Assembly (NCBI RefSeq): GCF_040954835.1
Contig: NC_090709.1
Location: 41,920,490-41,984,489, forward strand
Direction: 5' to 3'
DNA: 64,000 nt
From: Lepisosteus oculatus
Lineage: Eukaryota > Chordata > Actinopteri > Semionotiformes > Lepisosteidae
In this document: piece after piece, positions 46,880 to 61,300 of the stretch
How positions within the stretch are numbered: the first letter of the stretch is position 1
Layout: each line of letters opens with the position of its first letter
Notes under the pieces: generated by a model
Seen by the model: the letters and a program-made list of their open reading frames with translations, nothing else
Databases searched by the model: none
Told to the model about the DNA's origin: nothing
Position numbers and translations under genes: made by a program

Positions 46880-47355
46880 ATGTCTCCCAGTGCCTCTCCG
46901 TGCCTCCCGCTGTCTCTCAGATTCTCCCAGTGAACTCCCACTGTCTCTCCGTGTCTCCCACTGTCTCTCGGAGTCTCCCCACACCTCTCCGTGTCTCCCA
47001 CTGTCTCTCCGATTCTCCCAGAGTCTCCCAGTGTCCCTCAGCGTCTCCCAGAGTCTCCCAGAGTCTCTCGGGGTCTCCCAGTGTCTCCCAGAGTATCTCA
47101 GTGTCTCTCAGGGTATCTCAGTGACTCTCAGGGTCTCCCAGGGTATCTCAGTGTCTCTCTGCGTCTCCCAGGGTATCTCAGTGTCTCTCAGGGTCTTTCA
47201 GTGTCTCTCAGCGTCTCCCAGGGTAGCTCAGCGTCTCTCAGGGTCTCTCTGCATCTCCCGGTGTCTCTCAGCGTCTCCCAGGGTAGCTCAGTGTCTCTCA
47301 GGGTCTCTCTGCGTCTCCCGGTGTCTCTCGGCGTCTCCCAGTGTCTGTGGCAGTC
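46880..47355 (+). repeat. Short-unit minisatellite (TCTCCCAGTG / TCTCTCAGGG)
   Basis: About 10-bp units, roughly 45 copies, with higher-order groups. Open frames are by-products. Confidence 0.85.
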
Positions 47356-48080
47356 TCCCTGAAAGCAAAAGCAGAGCCGTCACTCAAACCGCCGCCCTGG
47401 GGTCGCACCGGGAGAGGAGGGCCGCGGGGTTTCCAGTCTTGTGCTGAAAGCCGCAGGGCAGCCAGTGCAGGGGAGCCGTCACAGGGGTGACGCCTCGTCC
47501 ACGCCTCTCTGTTGGGGCTGAAACCCCAGCGAGAAAAGACAGGGGCTCCAGTTCGTCTGTCTGAGTGAAGGGGCCCCTTCACGCGTCTGCGCGTCTGGTC
47601 GCAGAGAGACGTTGTTCGTTGGCGTCAGCGGTGGAGTTCCTGCTCTCTCGGAGGCGGTGTTACCTGCGGTTTGCCAGTTCGCGACCACAGCAGAAAGCCA
47701 CAGACCGAGTGAGAACGGGAGGGGGGGGGAGGAGAGCTGAGAGACAGGAGGACATGACCTGCTCGTTAACGCTTTAAGGCCGTCAGGGTTCTGCCCGCCT
47801 ACCCTGACGGAGCTGTGCGTCGGGGGGGGGGGGGGGCGGCGGGGGTCCGTGGCAGGTTAGCGCCGCCCCCTGCCCCTAGGACCGACCAGCGGGTGGATAA
47901 CCTTCTGTGTGGAGTTTGCATGTTCTCCCTGCGGGTTTTTTTTTTCTCTCTCTCCGGGTGCTCCCGCCTCCCAAGTTATAATAATGAACTTGATTCTATA
48001 TAGCGCCTTTAAAGCGCTTTACAGAACGACAACACTTGGAAAGCCGGAATGCTTTCAGGGTGATTGATTGGTTAGACAGA
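47355..48080. other. GC-rich unique sequence with a repeat tail
   Basis: 47890-48030 includes TGGAGTTTGCATGTTCTCCC and ATATAGCGCCTTTAAAGCGC, fragments of interspersed repeats. No gene identified. Confidence 0.35.
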
Positions 48081-48780
48081 ACTCCAGTTGAGAGATAGGA
48101 AGGGCTCTCCTTTCCTCATTATCTTTTTCACAGTGTTAACTGTAACAGTCCAGCTTGTTTTGGGGGGGTGGGAATTAAGTCATCTCACCGGGACGATACT
48201 ACGATCGGAAGCTTCCTTACCTGGAAGATTCACAAATCGGGCTTCTGTATGGGATTCTGGAGAAAAAAACAAAACAACAGAACTACCGGGTCATCAGACA
48301 CAGAAAACGGATCGTGAACTGAACAGGGCTCCTCGAGCCCAGGAAAGCAAGGAAGAGACCCGAACTCGTAGACACTGTTGACGAACAGGCCAGCATCTGC
48401 AGGCGGTATCGCGATCCCCCAGCGGTTCTACACAGGCGCACAGCGCCAGAAACCGATTCGCGCAGGTCACACCTGTCTGAACGCCGATGCCTTGAGACTC
48501 TCACTGCCCACGTTCGCATGAGAGTCTCTTTCACTCTGAGCAGCAGCTGCTTTATTTAGATGTCAGGCAGCGGAAAAAAAAAGACTTCAAAACCACATCC
48601 TGACGAGCCCAGCGAGCAGCCCAGCCTGTGTGAATTCAAAAATAAGGTGCGTTTCAGTTTCATTCGACACCAAGCAGTCATGTAAAACAGGTTCAGCTGC
48701 GTTTTAGGGGGCTTCTCTCGTGGAAAGTCTTTTCTTTGTTATTTTTTTTTTGTTTCCGCAAAGCAACAAGAGGTCACAGT
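48080..48780. other. Unique sequence, no gene identified
   Basis: No recognised exon, RNA gene or repeat in this stretch. Confidence 0.3.
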
Positions 48781-48799
48781 TCGAATCTGGACCAATCTG

Positions 48800-49055
48800 C
48801 CCAGTCCGTGCGGTTGAAGCCGATACCCTGGCTTCTCTCCAGACACAGCTGGGTGAGCTCCTCCTAGTCAGAAAAGGGGGGGGTGCTTCTTTACACAAAG
48901 GGTGGTGGGGGCGGGGAACAAGCTGTCCAGTCCACGGGGTTGAAGCTGACACCCCGGCTTTTCTCCAGACACAGCTGGGTGAGCTCCTCCAGTCAGGACA
49001 GGAGGCTCTTCTGTACACAGAGGGTGGTGGGGGTGTGGAACAAAGCTGAGAATTG
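48800..49055 (+). repeat. 122-bp tandem repeat family, 2 units
   Basis: GGTTGAAGCCGATACCCTGG / GGGTGAGCTCCTCC units, as at 33410 and 57105. Confidence 0.75.
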
Positions 49056-49499
49056 TTATGTGTTGTAAAACACAAAATAGTGCTTTAACCTGCGTTTGTT
49101 AGTCAACCCGCAATAACGGAATTGTAGAGTCGAGAAAAAAGGCACAACGCGAAAAATGTGGGAGGTGTCTGGTTCTCTCCCTTTCAAACGGTACTTTGTG
49201 TAGAGACATGTCATACTGTAAAATATGCTCCGAGAAACCTGTTTCTATATCTGCCAGCCTCGGTTGGTTTTTCTTTTTCTGTATGTCATTTAGACTGGCT
49301 TACAGGTCATGGTAAAAATATACAGGTTTTTTTTCTAAAGCAATCATGCCCGATAAGGACTATGAGGTTGTTTTTTTTTTAAAAACAACAACCACAGAAT
49401 AAAATCAGGATGTCTTCAGAAACAGAACTGAACTCCCATCAGGTGGGCAGCAGTACTGGATAACGCTGGTCAGTCCCAGGTTTTCGGGGTGACAGCTTT

Positions 49500-50105
49500 C
49501 TGAGCTACATACTGTACATAGCCTGTAGCCAAATCACCCTGCACCTCACAACTGGCAGCCCCCCCAACTGGAGCTCAGCAGGTGTGAGCCTGGTCAGTAC
49601 CTGGAGGGGAGACTCCTGGGAAAAACTGAGGTTGCTGCTGGGAGAGGTGTGAGTGGGGCCAGCAGGGGGCACTCTCACCCTGCGGTCTGTGTGGGTCCTA
49701 ATGCCCCAGTATAGTGACGGGGGACACTGGACTGTAAACAGGCGCCGTCCTTCGGATGAGACGTCAAACCGAGGTCCTGACTCTCTGTGGTCATTAAAAA
49801 TCCCAGGGCGCTTCTCGAAAAGAGTAGGGGTGTAACCCTGGTGTCCTGGCCAAATTTCCCATTGGCCCTTACCCATCATGGCCTCCTAATAACCCCCCCT
49901 CTCTGAACTGGCTTCATCCCTCTGCTCTCCTCCCCACTGAGAGCTGCTGTGTGGGGAGCGTTCTGGCGCACTATGGCTGCCGTCGCATCATCTAGGTGGG
50001 GGCTGCACACTGGTGGCGGTAGTGGGATTCCCCATGACCTGTCAAGCGCTTTGAGTGGAGTCTCCAGAAAAGCGCTATAGGAGTGTAAGCAATTATTATT
50101 ATTAC
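49500..50105 (-). mobile_element. Interspersed repeat family A with adjacent L2-like tail
   Basis: 49540-49900 is family A in reverse relative to 35120-35570. 49905-50105 continues to GCGCTTTGAGTGGAGTCTCC, AAAGCGCTATAGGAGTGTAA and (ATT)n, the L2-like 3' tail expanded into a 45-bp array inside gene 3. Orientation of the two halves is uncertain. Confidence 0.55.
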
Positions 50106-50289
50106 AACAAAAGTTACAATCTTATGCACCGTGTGATGCTGGAGAAGTCTTCTCGAATCCTTCTCTTCAGTGTTTTATTGCTGCCCCCTTGTGGTGATTA
50201 ATAATCGACAGAGTGCCTGACAAAAACGTGATGATCCTGTATGTGGAAAGGCTTCTTCCTTTTCTAAGAACTGATCATACTAATTGCTT

Positions 50290-50890
50290 ACACTTATATA
50301 GAGCGCTTTCCCGAATGCTCCCCTCAGAGCTCTCCCCAGGTCAGGGGGATCCCCTCCACCCCCCCCCCCCAGTGTGCAGCCCCCACCTGGGTGATGCTCC
50401 GGTCCGCTCAGCACATAGCAGCTCTCAGTGGGACAGCAGGCTCTTCTGTACACAGAGGGGGGTGGGGGCGGGGAACAAGACGCCCAGCCCTGTGGTTGAA
50501 GCCAATACCCTGCCCGATACCCTCAATAATAATCATCTTTATCACCATCTTTACACTCTCTATATAGCGCCTTGCCCTCTATATAGGGTCCTTGCTGGAC
50601 CCTCCCCTCGGAGCTCTTCCCGGGTCAGGGGGATCCCCTCCAGCCCCCCCAGTGTGCAGCCCCCACCTGGATGATGCTCCAGTCCGCTCAGCAAACAGCA
50701 GCTCTCAGTGGGGAGGAGAGCAGAGGGATGGAGCCAGTTCAGAGAGGGGGGTGATTAGGAGGCCATGATGGGTCAAGACCAGGGGTGGAATCAGGCCAGG
50801 ACACTGGGGTAACACCCCTACTCTTCTCCAGAAACACCCCGGGATTGTTAATGAGCACAGAGAGTCAGGACCTCGGTTTTTACGTCTCAG
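50290..50890 (+). mobile_element. Family A related repeats, nested
   Basis: Two copies of CCAGTGTGCAGCCCCCACCT (50370, 50655) around one 122-bp-family fragment (50430-50510), then the GGGATGGAGCCAGTTCAGAG block shared with 35200. Confidence 0.6.
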
Positions 50891-51009
50891 CTCGGACGGT
50901 CTGATCCTGCGCTTCTTGCAGGCGTCGAGGTATCAAAACGTAGATTACCCTTTCCGAATCGATATTAAAATATATATATATAAATTCCTACACGACTCGC
51001 TAGACGGCA

Positions 51010-51155
51010 GAACATGGCTAGACAGCCTGCTCCCCACTCCCACCACTCTTTGCGTAAAGAGCCACCTCCTGTCCACGACTGGAGGCTGTCATCCAGCTGT
51101 GTCCTGAAAGAAGCCGGGGTATCAGCTTCAGCAACCTGGCTGGACAGCTCGTATC
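51010..51155 (-). repeat. Single 122-bp-family monomer
   Basis: TGCTCCCCACTCCCACCACT and ATCCAGCTGTGTCCTGAAAG; diverged, isolated copy. Confidence 0.6.
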
Positions 51156-51464
51156 GAGCCATTTCTGTATAACAATTCAGGTTCGGAAACGACACAGTCG
51201 CCACAGTGCATCAGTGTAGGTTTACACCTGGAATGAAACGATCGCTTGGGCGCCCCCTAGCGGCCAAAAGAGCGACAGAAGAACAGCGGCCAATGCAATC
51301 GATGCCCTAAAATGACATCTAGAAAAGGTTTTGTAAAACATTGCCCTCGATATAAGCCGGGAGGCACACAGGAGTGGATCATACCGCTGTCTGTAGGGCT
51401 TACGTTACCCACGGCCCCAGCTACATTTAGAAATACGAGCAAATTGGGGTTCAACATTACTAAC

Positions 51465-52434
51465 TGGACTGGGGACACAGACCCCTGGACTGACTGGACC
51501 AGAGTCACAGACCCCTGGACTGACTGGACCAGGGACACAGACCCCCTGGACTGACTGGACCGGGGACACAGACCCCTGGACTGACTGGACCGGGGACACA
51601 GACCCCTGGACTAACTGGATCGGGGACACAGGCCCCTGGACTAACTGGACCAGGGTCACAGACCCCTGGACTGACTGGACCGGGGACACAGACCCCTGGA
51701 CTGACTGGATCGGGGACACAGACCCCTGGACTAACTGGACCAAGGTGACTGACCGCTGTACTAACTGGACCAGGGACACAGACCCCTGAACTAACTGGAC
51801 CGGGGTCACAGATCTCTGGACTGACTGGACCAGAGTCACAGACCCCCGGACTGACTAATCCGGAGTCACAGACCCCTAGACTAACTGGACCAGAGTCCCA
51901 GACCCCCAGACTAACTGGACCAGAGTCACAGACCCCTGGACTGACTGGACCAGAGTCACAGACCCCCGGACTGACTGGACCAGGGACACAGACCACTGGA
52001 CTGACTGGACCAGGGACACAGACCACTGGACTGACTGGACTGGGTACACAGACCCCTGGACTAACTGGACCGGGGTCACAGACCTCTGGACTGACTGGAC
52101 CAGAGTCACAGACCCCCGGACTGACTGGACCGGGGTCACAGACCCCTGGACTAACTGGACCAGAGTCACAGACCCCTGGACTGACTGGACCAGAGTCCCA
52201 GACCCCCGGACTAACTGGACCAGAGTCACAGACCCCTGGACTGACTGGACCAGAGTCACAGACCCCCGGATTGACTGGACCAGGGACACAGACCACTGGA
52301 CTGACTGGACTGGGTACACAGACCCCTGGACTAACTGGACCGGGGTCACAGACCCCCGGACTGACTGGACCAGAGTCACAGACCCCTAGACTAACTGGAC
52401 CGGGGTCACAGACCCCTGGACTGACTGGACCACG

Positions 52435-52435
<1 letters not shown>
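51465..52435 (+). repeat. 30-bp minisatellite, about 32 copies
   Basis: Unit GACTGACTGGACCAGAGTCA plus CAGACCCCTG; strict 30-bp period keeps long minus-strand frames open, up to 263 codons. Variants (GGGACACAG / GAGTCACAG) form higher-order blocks. Confidence 0.9.
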
Positions 52436-53589
<1,154 letters not shown>

Positions 53590-53590
<1 letters not shown>

Positions 53591-53935
53591 GGCTGTCCGG
53601 TCCTGGTCCTGGAGGGGTCAGTGTGTGTGTGTCTGCAGAGTCTCCAGGGGTCTTTAAAGCAGGGCTGTCCAGTCCTGGTCCTGGAGGGGTCAGTGTGTGT
53701 GTGTGTCTGCAGAGTCTCCAGGGGTCTTTAAAGCAGGGCTGTCCAGTCCTGGTCCTGGAGGGCTCAGTGTGTGTGTGTCTGCAGAGTCTCCAGGGGTCTT
53801 TAAAGCAGGGCTGTCCAGTCCTGGTCCTGGAGGGGTCAGTGTGTGTGTGTGTCTGCAGAGTCTCCAGGGGTCTTTAAAGCAGGGCTGTCCAGTCCTGGTC
53901 CTGGAGGGCTCAGTGTGTGTGTGTGTGTCTGCAGC
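53590..53935 (+). repeat. About 72-bp minisatellite (GGGTCTTTAAAGCAGGGCTG)
   Basis: Five units, same family as 19490-19830 and 21560-21890; here upstream of gene 2. An inverted fragment (CAGGAGCTCCAGGACCAGGA) lies at 54045-54070. Confidence 0.85.
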
Positions 53936-54359
53936 AGATCACCTGCAGTGCTGGAAGACGGGTGTGTAATTAGTGTAATTAGGGCCAGCAAGCCTGTAAT
54001 GGGGCTTGTTAAGAACAGAGGGGAGTTGAGTTCCTCTAAGACACACAGGAGCTCCAGGACCAGGACTGGGCGCCTTGACCAATCAGCAGCATCACACCGC
54101 CAGAGCTGGGGACAAACAGAGGACACCGCCTTGCGATCTCACAGACGCGCGTCTCGCCTCGCTCGCCTCTGGCCTGCGGTTCTGGAAAAATAGAGACGCG
54201 GCCGTGCCCCAGTGCGCTATAAATAACAGAGAGCCTGAGTCTAGGTGTTGTTCCATTGTGCTCTCCTCCCACGCGCCCACCGCAAGCGGCGCTCAGATGT
54301 GTGCAGATGAGAACACGAGACAGGGTCTCAGACAGGGGCAGTGAGGAGCCAACCACTTC

Positions 54360-54755
54360 TCAAGAGCCGGACTGGGCAGCTTGTTCCCCACCCCCACCCC
54401 CCTCTGTGTACAGTAGAGCCCCCTGTCCTGACTGGAGGAGCTCACCCAGCTGTGTCCTGAGAGAAGCCGGGGTATCGGCTTCAACCACAGGGCTGGGCAG
54501 CTTGTTCCCCACCCCCACCACCCTCTGTGTACAGAAGAGTCTCCTGTCCTGACTGGAGGAGCTCACCCAGCTGTGTCTGGAGAGCAGCCAGGGTATCGGC
54601 TTCAACGACAAGGACTGGGCGGCTTGTTCCCCACCTCCGCCCCTCTCTGTGTACAGTAGAGCCTCCTGTCCTGACTGGAGGAGCTCACCCAGCTGTGTCT
54701 GGAGAGAAGCCGGGGTATCGGCTTCAACCACACGGACTGGGCAGCTTGTTCCTGA
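54360..54755 (-). repeat. 122-bp tandem repeat family, array upstream of gene 2
   Basis: About 3.2 units; ends about 560 bp before gene 2 exon 1, parallel to the 24195-24655 array before gene 1. Confidence 0.8.
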
Positions 54756-55318
54756 TTCAAGCTGTCACCTCCTGGCGCCTTTTTAGTTTTCAGTTAGACT
54801 TTCTCCCCCTCTTCAGTATCCACGCCCCTCGCTCTATAACCGCCCGTGTCGCCAGGCTCAACACCTCACAGGCCGGACGCGTCCCTTCCCCTGCAGAACG
54901 AAGAAAGAAAAAGACACAGACTTTCCACAGGAAAAGCCTTCTGAAACGCCGCCGGACTTTTTTTTTTTTTTACACGAAAAGCCAGCGGGTGTCCCGAATG
55001 AAACCCCAACACAATTAAAAAAAAAACCCACAAAACACCCCAATTCCGTGACTTGGCGGAGCTCAGGCGAAGACACCCTCCCCCCCGGTTCCCTTCGGTT
55101 AATTTGCGCGATTGAGGCAGAGCCGGACAGGAACGGGGCCTCAAAAACCAGACGACGCGCACAAAAACAGCGACCCTCCGACTAACGAGCCCCTCCGCCC
55201 GCCGCTTGAAGACGAGGCCGAGGCCACAGGCGGAGCCGACAGAAAATTAAAAAAAAAGAGGGGTCCCCTTCGCTGTTTTAGCGGGACGGCGGTTTTCGGA
55301 GAACCAGGAGTGGCCAAA

Positions 55319-55337
55319 ATGAGATTCCTCCTCATCT
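55319..55337 (+). CDS. Gene 2 exon 1, signal peptide start
   Basis: ATG, MRFLLI plus one base, donor GTGAGT. It is preceded by a CpG-rich stretch that may hold the promoter; no TATA box seen. Confidence 0.7.
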
Positions 55338-58300
55338 GTGAGTACGCGCCTTCCTCGCCGCTGCCTTTGTAACGTTTGTCTCATTCCGCCTTGCCGAACT
55401 CGGGGTGGAGGGGGTCGCATATAGGGGTAGACTCAGCGCCTTTTAGGGGGAAAAAACAGGTTTGGTCGGCGTTTATTTGGAGAGAAAATGTGTGAGTGTG
55501 TGTGCCTGCCTGCCCAGCGACGGACTGGCGTCCCGTCCCGGGGTGTTCCCTGCCTCGGCGCTGTTCCGCTGGCTTGGGAGAGACTCCAGCTCCCTCCCCC
55601 CACCCCTCACCGTGTACAGTGTCCCGGAGGAGGCCGTTGGCAAAGGTGCTGGTCGGAAAGCAGACAGTTGAACTCGCTGTAAAATCACGCCGGTCGGGTC
55701 ACGATGGTCCTTCGCTTGACGCTTGAACAGAGAGGCCGTCGGCGACGACAGACCCCGATTCTCAGTCTGGAGTTAAACTCTGCGTCGGTCCTATAGAGCT
55801 CGGCTTTAATAAGTACTGTTTTGTTTTGTTTTTTAGAGAGGAAAAAAAAAACCTCAGTCTTCTGATTTAAAAACCAAAGGATCTCGCAGATATATTCCAT
55901 GCATTCCGCAGATATTTGTTTTAATTTCATTTGGGGGTCTTAAAGTCTGGCTTTCACGCCACATAACGGCGTTTTTTTTCCTCCTTTCTTTCTCCGCCTC
56001 AGAGAGTATTGAAACCCGCGGCTTTCAATATCGGGGTTCAGCCGTGCTTGGGGTGGGGGGGTGGCGGGGGGCCATTTCGATGTTTTTGAGGCTGTAAAAG
56101 CGAAGGACAAGACCGAGGAGCCGGACACCGCGGCCGGACCGGGGTCGTGTTCGGACCCGCCGGTTGCTAGGAGACGCCGTGCGGCCCTGGACCGCCGGCA
56201 GAGGTTCTGGCCGCGCTGGTGTCGCCCCGGAACCGGGTTGAAGAGCCCGAAATTCGGGACAGAGGCCTTTAAAACGGTTATTGAAACTGTTCTGAGTGGA
56301 GGGCCATCGTGGACTCGCCTTCTAACCCGTTTTCGTTCGGAACCGGTGGCGCATCATTTGACGGACCGCGACAAAACGCCTTTTTTTGTTTTTGTGGGGA
56401 GAGATTCGCTAAAGTATCGCTAAACCACGCAAATACCACGCACGGCTTTAATATTTTGCCCGCACCGGCGCGACCTCGCCTCCGCCGCTCCGACTAATAC
56501 AATAATAATAATATAAATAATAATAAAAACCGATTTTCTTTTAAGGGGTTTATCTGTGGCCGCCTAGATAGCGACCTCACCCATCTTGCGTTCAGAAACT
56601 TTCACGTTTTTTTTTTAATTTCCTGATATAATCGCACACATCTAGTCGGTAATAATCCTGGATAAGAAACGGGCGACGCTTGGATATTGATGTCTGTAAG
56701 ACAACTCTCCCGGGCCGGTTCAGATCGTTGTGTTTCAGAAGCTGACCTACAGTACATTCGCTTCGTTTTCGAAGTTTCTCGAAGCTCGCCCAACCCGTCA
56801 CATTAACGGGCAGCGCCGTGGGGTCGGTAGAATAGAGCAGGGGTCCCCCCGACTCGAGTTCTGGGGACCTCCCCCCTACACAAACACACACACACGCTGT
56901 TTTTAATTCCACCCGAGGACCCTCGATTAAATAACTGAAATCAAATCTCACTGGACCCGCACGACAGGGGTTCAATGCCGGGGTCGTTGTTTTCAGCTCA
57001 ACGCCGGGTAGGAGGTCGTGTTTTTCCGCTGCTTTAAGCAGCAAAATCTCATACCTCTCTGAGGGGAAGAAGAGAAACTGGCAAAGGCTCCAACCTCTGA
57101 TGTTTTCAAAGCCGATACCCTGGCTTCTCTCCAGACACAGCTGGGTGAGCTCCTCCAGTCAGGACAGGAGGCTCTTCTGTACACAGAGAGGGGTGGGGGT
57201 GGGGAACAAGCCGCCCAGCCCCTGTGGTTGAAGCCGGTACCCCGGCTTCTCTCCAGACACAGCTGGGTGAGCTCCTCCAGTCAGGACAGGAGGCTCTTCT
57301 GTACACAGAGAGGGGTGGGGGTGGGGAACAAGCTGCCCAGTCCGTGTGGTTGAAGCCGATACCCTGGCTCCTCTCCAGACACAGCTGGGTGAGCTCCTCC
57401 AGTCAGGACAGGAGGCTCTACTGTACACAGAGAGGGGTGGGGGTGGGGAACAAGCTGCCCAGTCCGTGTGGTTGAAGCCGATACCCTGGCTCCTCTCCAG
57501 ACACAGCTTGGTGAGCTCCTCCAGTCAGGACAGGAGGCTCTTCTGTACACAGAGAGGGGTGGGGGTGGGGAACAAGCTGCCCAGTCCGTGTGGTTGAAGC
57601 CGATACCCCGGCTTCTCTCCAGACACAGCTTGGTGAGCTCCTCCAGTCAGGACAGGAGGCTCTTCTGTACACAGAGAGGGGTGGGGGTGGGGAACAAGCC
57701 GCCCAGCCCGTGTGGTTGAAGCCGATACCCTGGCTGCTCTCCGGACACAGCTGGGTGAGATTCAATTAATCGTTTGAGACCTGTGCTGTGCCTCTCCTGG
57801 AGTATTCTGTTGTTGTTTTTTAAAACGCCGGATTTGCTCCTTCACGATCGGTTTTCCCCCCCCAGGCGCCGCCCTCGCGCAGCTGCCGGCGGGCCGGCCC
57901 CAGGAGCTCCGCGCGGTCCGCCCGGGCGACGCCGTCACCCTGCGCTGCGACATCCCCTACCGCCTGGAGACCCTGTGGCTGGCGCAGCGCGCCCGCCGCC
58001 CCCCGGCCGTGCTGGTCCGCTGGAGGCGCTGCAGTAGCGCTCACTGCAACGCGACGCCCGCCCGGGAGGACGGCCCCCGCCTCTCCGCCCTGCCCGACTC
58101 GCCGCCGGGCTCCGTCGGCCTGCGGATCGAGAACGTCACCGAGGACGACCTGGCGCTGTATTACTGTGCCGACAGAGTCGAGGGCCAGTTCACCTTCGGA
58201 AACGGAACCCTGCTCGTCTTCCCAGGTGGGAGATCTGGGGCGGGGGCTCAGCGAGGCTGGATCTGGCCAGTCAGTGTGTCTGTTAGTCAATCAGTGTGTC

Positions 58301-61300
58301 AGTGTGCCAGTCAGTGTGCCAGTTCATCAACCAGTGTGTCAGTGCACCAATCAGTGTGTCAGTGTGCCAGGTAATCAATCAGTGTGTCAGTGTGCCAGTC
58401 AGTGTGCCAGTTCATCAACCAGTGTGTCAGTCTGCCAGTTCATCAACCAGTGTGTCAGTGCACCAATCAGTATATCAGGGTGCCAGTTAATCAATCAGTG
58501 TGTCAGTGTGCCAGTTAATCAATCAGTGTGTCAGCGCACCAATCAGTATATCAGGGTGCCAGCTAATCAATCAGTGTGTCAGTGTGCCAGTCAGTGTGTC
58601 TGTTAGTCACTCAGTGTGTCAGTGTGCCAGTCAGTGTGTCTGTTAGTCACTCAGTGTGTCAGTGTGTCAGCGCACCAATCAGTATATCAGGGTGCCAGTT
58701 AATCAATCAGTGTGACAGCTAATCAATCAGTGTCAGTGTGCCAGTTAATCAATCAGTGTGTCTGTGTGCCAGTTAATCAACCAGTGTGCCAGTCAGTATA
58801 TCAGTGTGCCAGTCAGTCTGTGTGCCAGTTAGTCAGTCAGTGTGCCAGTCAGTCAGTGTGCCAGTCAGTCAGTGCTCCAGTCAGTCAATCAGTGTGCCAG
58901 TTAGTCAGTGTGCTAGTCAGTCATTCAGTGTAAAAATCAGTCAGTCAGTCAGTGTGCCAGTCAATCAGTACACTAGTCAGTCAGTCAGTCTGTCCATAGT
59001 GCTGTCTCTCACAGGGATACATCAGTAAAGGCCGACTCACCCCCCCCCCCCCCTCGCCCTGTCTTGCCACCCTGTTACAGATACGGCTGTCGAACCCGGG
59101 ACCTTCCCACTGTGCTGGGTCCTCCAGGGCTGCACAGCTGTGACGCTGGCTGTGATCTGCTCCTGCTGCACCTACTGCCTCTGTCATCGGCCAGGTCAGA
59201 GCACCTCTCGATCAGACCGGGGTACTGTGCCCACGTTCTGAAACAGATATTGTTCTTCATTCTGAAGGGAAAGAACTATACAGTACTGCCAGGCTGGAGG
59301 AACTGAGTCTCTTTAGTCTGAAGGGAGTGTCCCACACTGCCAGGCCGGAGGAACTGAGTCTCTTTAGTCTGAAAAGGGGTGTCCCACACTGACAGGCTGG
59401 AGGAACTGAGTCTCTTTAGTCTGGAGGGAGTGTCCCACACTGACAGGCCGGGGGAACTGAGTCTCTTTAGTCTGAAGGGAGTGTCCCACACTGACAGGCC
59501 GGAGGAACTGAGTCTCTTTAGCCTGAAGGGAGTGCCCCACACTGACAAGCCGGAGGAACTGAGTCTCTTTAGTCTGAAGGGAGTGTCCCACACTGACAGG
59601 CTGCAGGAACTGGGTCTCTTTAGTCTGGAGGGAGTGTCCCACATTGACAGGCCGGAGGAACTGAGTCTCTTTAGTCTGGAGGGTGTCCCACACTGACAGG
59701 CCGGGGGAACTGAGTCTCTTTAGTCTGAAGGGAGTGTCCCACACTGACAGGCTGCAGAAACTGGGTCTCTTTAGTCTGAAGGGAGGGTCCCACACTGACA
59801 GGCTGGAGGGAACTGAGTCTCTTTAGTCAGAAGGGAGGGTCCCACACTGACAGGCCGGGGGAACTGAGTCTCTTCAGTCTGAAGGGAGTGTTCCACACTG
59901 ACAGGCCGGAGGAACTGGGTCTCTTTAGTCTGGAAGGAGTGTCCCACACTGACAGGCTGGATGAACTGAGTCTCTTTAGTCTGGATGGTGTCCCACACTG
60001 ACAGGCCGGGGGAACTGAGTCTCTTTAGTCTGAAGGGAGTGTCCCAAACTGACAGGCTGCAGAAACTGGGTCTCTTTAGTCTGAAGGGACGGTCCCACAC
60101 TGACAGGCTGGAGGGAACTGAGTCTCTTTAGTCAGAAGGGAGGGTCCCACACTGACAGGCCGGGGGAACTGAGTCTCTTCAGTCTGAAGGGAGTGTCCCA
60201 CACTGACAGGCGGGAGGAACTGAGACTCTTTAGTCTGAAGGTAGTGCCCCAGACAGAGAGGCTGAAGGAACTGAGTCTCTTTAGTCCGAAGGGAGTGTCC
60301 CACACTGACAGGCTGGAGGAACCGAGTCTCTTTAGTCTGAAGGAACTGAATCTCTTTAGTCTGAATGCGATCCACCGATCGGGACAGGAGACCCTTCCCT
60401 TCCTCCACCTCCTGTCCCTGTCGGACACTCCCCAGAGCTCAGTCAGTGCACTGAAAGCAGGATTCTCTTCACGATGCTTCTTCATTTCTATCCCTCCGTC
60501 CGTCCTTGTGGTCCGAACTCTGTCCGGAAAGGCCGCCGCCGAAGAGCCGGGGGAAACCAGCAGAGCACGAAGGACAGGAACAGCCTCGACGACGACCTGG
60601 TAACCACACGCAAAAAAACAAGACAACCGCTGATCTTTGGACCAGCCAGACCGGCAGTGAGATCCGAGACGTACTGTAGGAGTCTGCAAGACAGCTTCAC
60701 TCGAGAGACACTTCCTCATGAGGAGTAAACTCACAGTGTACAGACAGACTAAAGACCAGAGATTCAACACACACACACACACACACACACAGGAGTCAGA
60801 TGAGCTGTTAATACACTTGCTTTCATTTAAAAACACCTTCTTCTGGACCAGCACGTAGAGTGAACTCTCAGTGTACAGACACACTAAAGCCCAGAGATTC
60901 AAGACACACGCACACACACTGAGACTCAGCTTGAGTGACTCTTGAGTCAGATGAGCTGTTGACAAACGCACTTTCTCTCAGATACACCTACTTATGTACC
61001 AGCACACACACTAAACTCACAGTCTGCACACAGTAATCTAACAGTTTGCACATGGAGCAAAAACGCAAGATCACACACACACACACTGAGACTCAGCTTG
61101 AGTGACTCTTGAGTCAGATGAGCTGTTGACAAACGTACTTTCTCTCAGATACACCTACTTATGTACCAGCACACACACTAAACTCACAGTCTGCACACAG
61201 TAATCTAACAGTTTGCACATGGAGCAAAAACGCAAGATCACACACACACACACTGAGACTCAGCTTGAGTGACTCTTGAGTCAGATGAGCTGTTGACAAA

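Noticed and set aside
46830-47447. 205-codon Ser/Pro/Val-rich ORF
   Set aside because: Arises from a 10-bp minisatellite (TCTCCCAGTG); no flanking gene evidence.
59276-60971. Ser/Leu-rich repeat ORFs (LSLFSLKGVSHTDRP)
   Set aside because: 51-bp minisatellite in an intron of gene 2; no coding signature.
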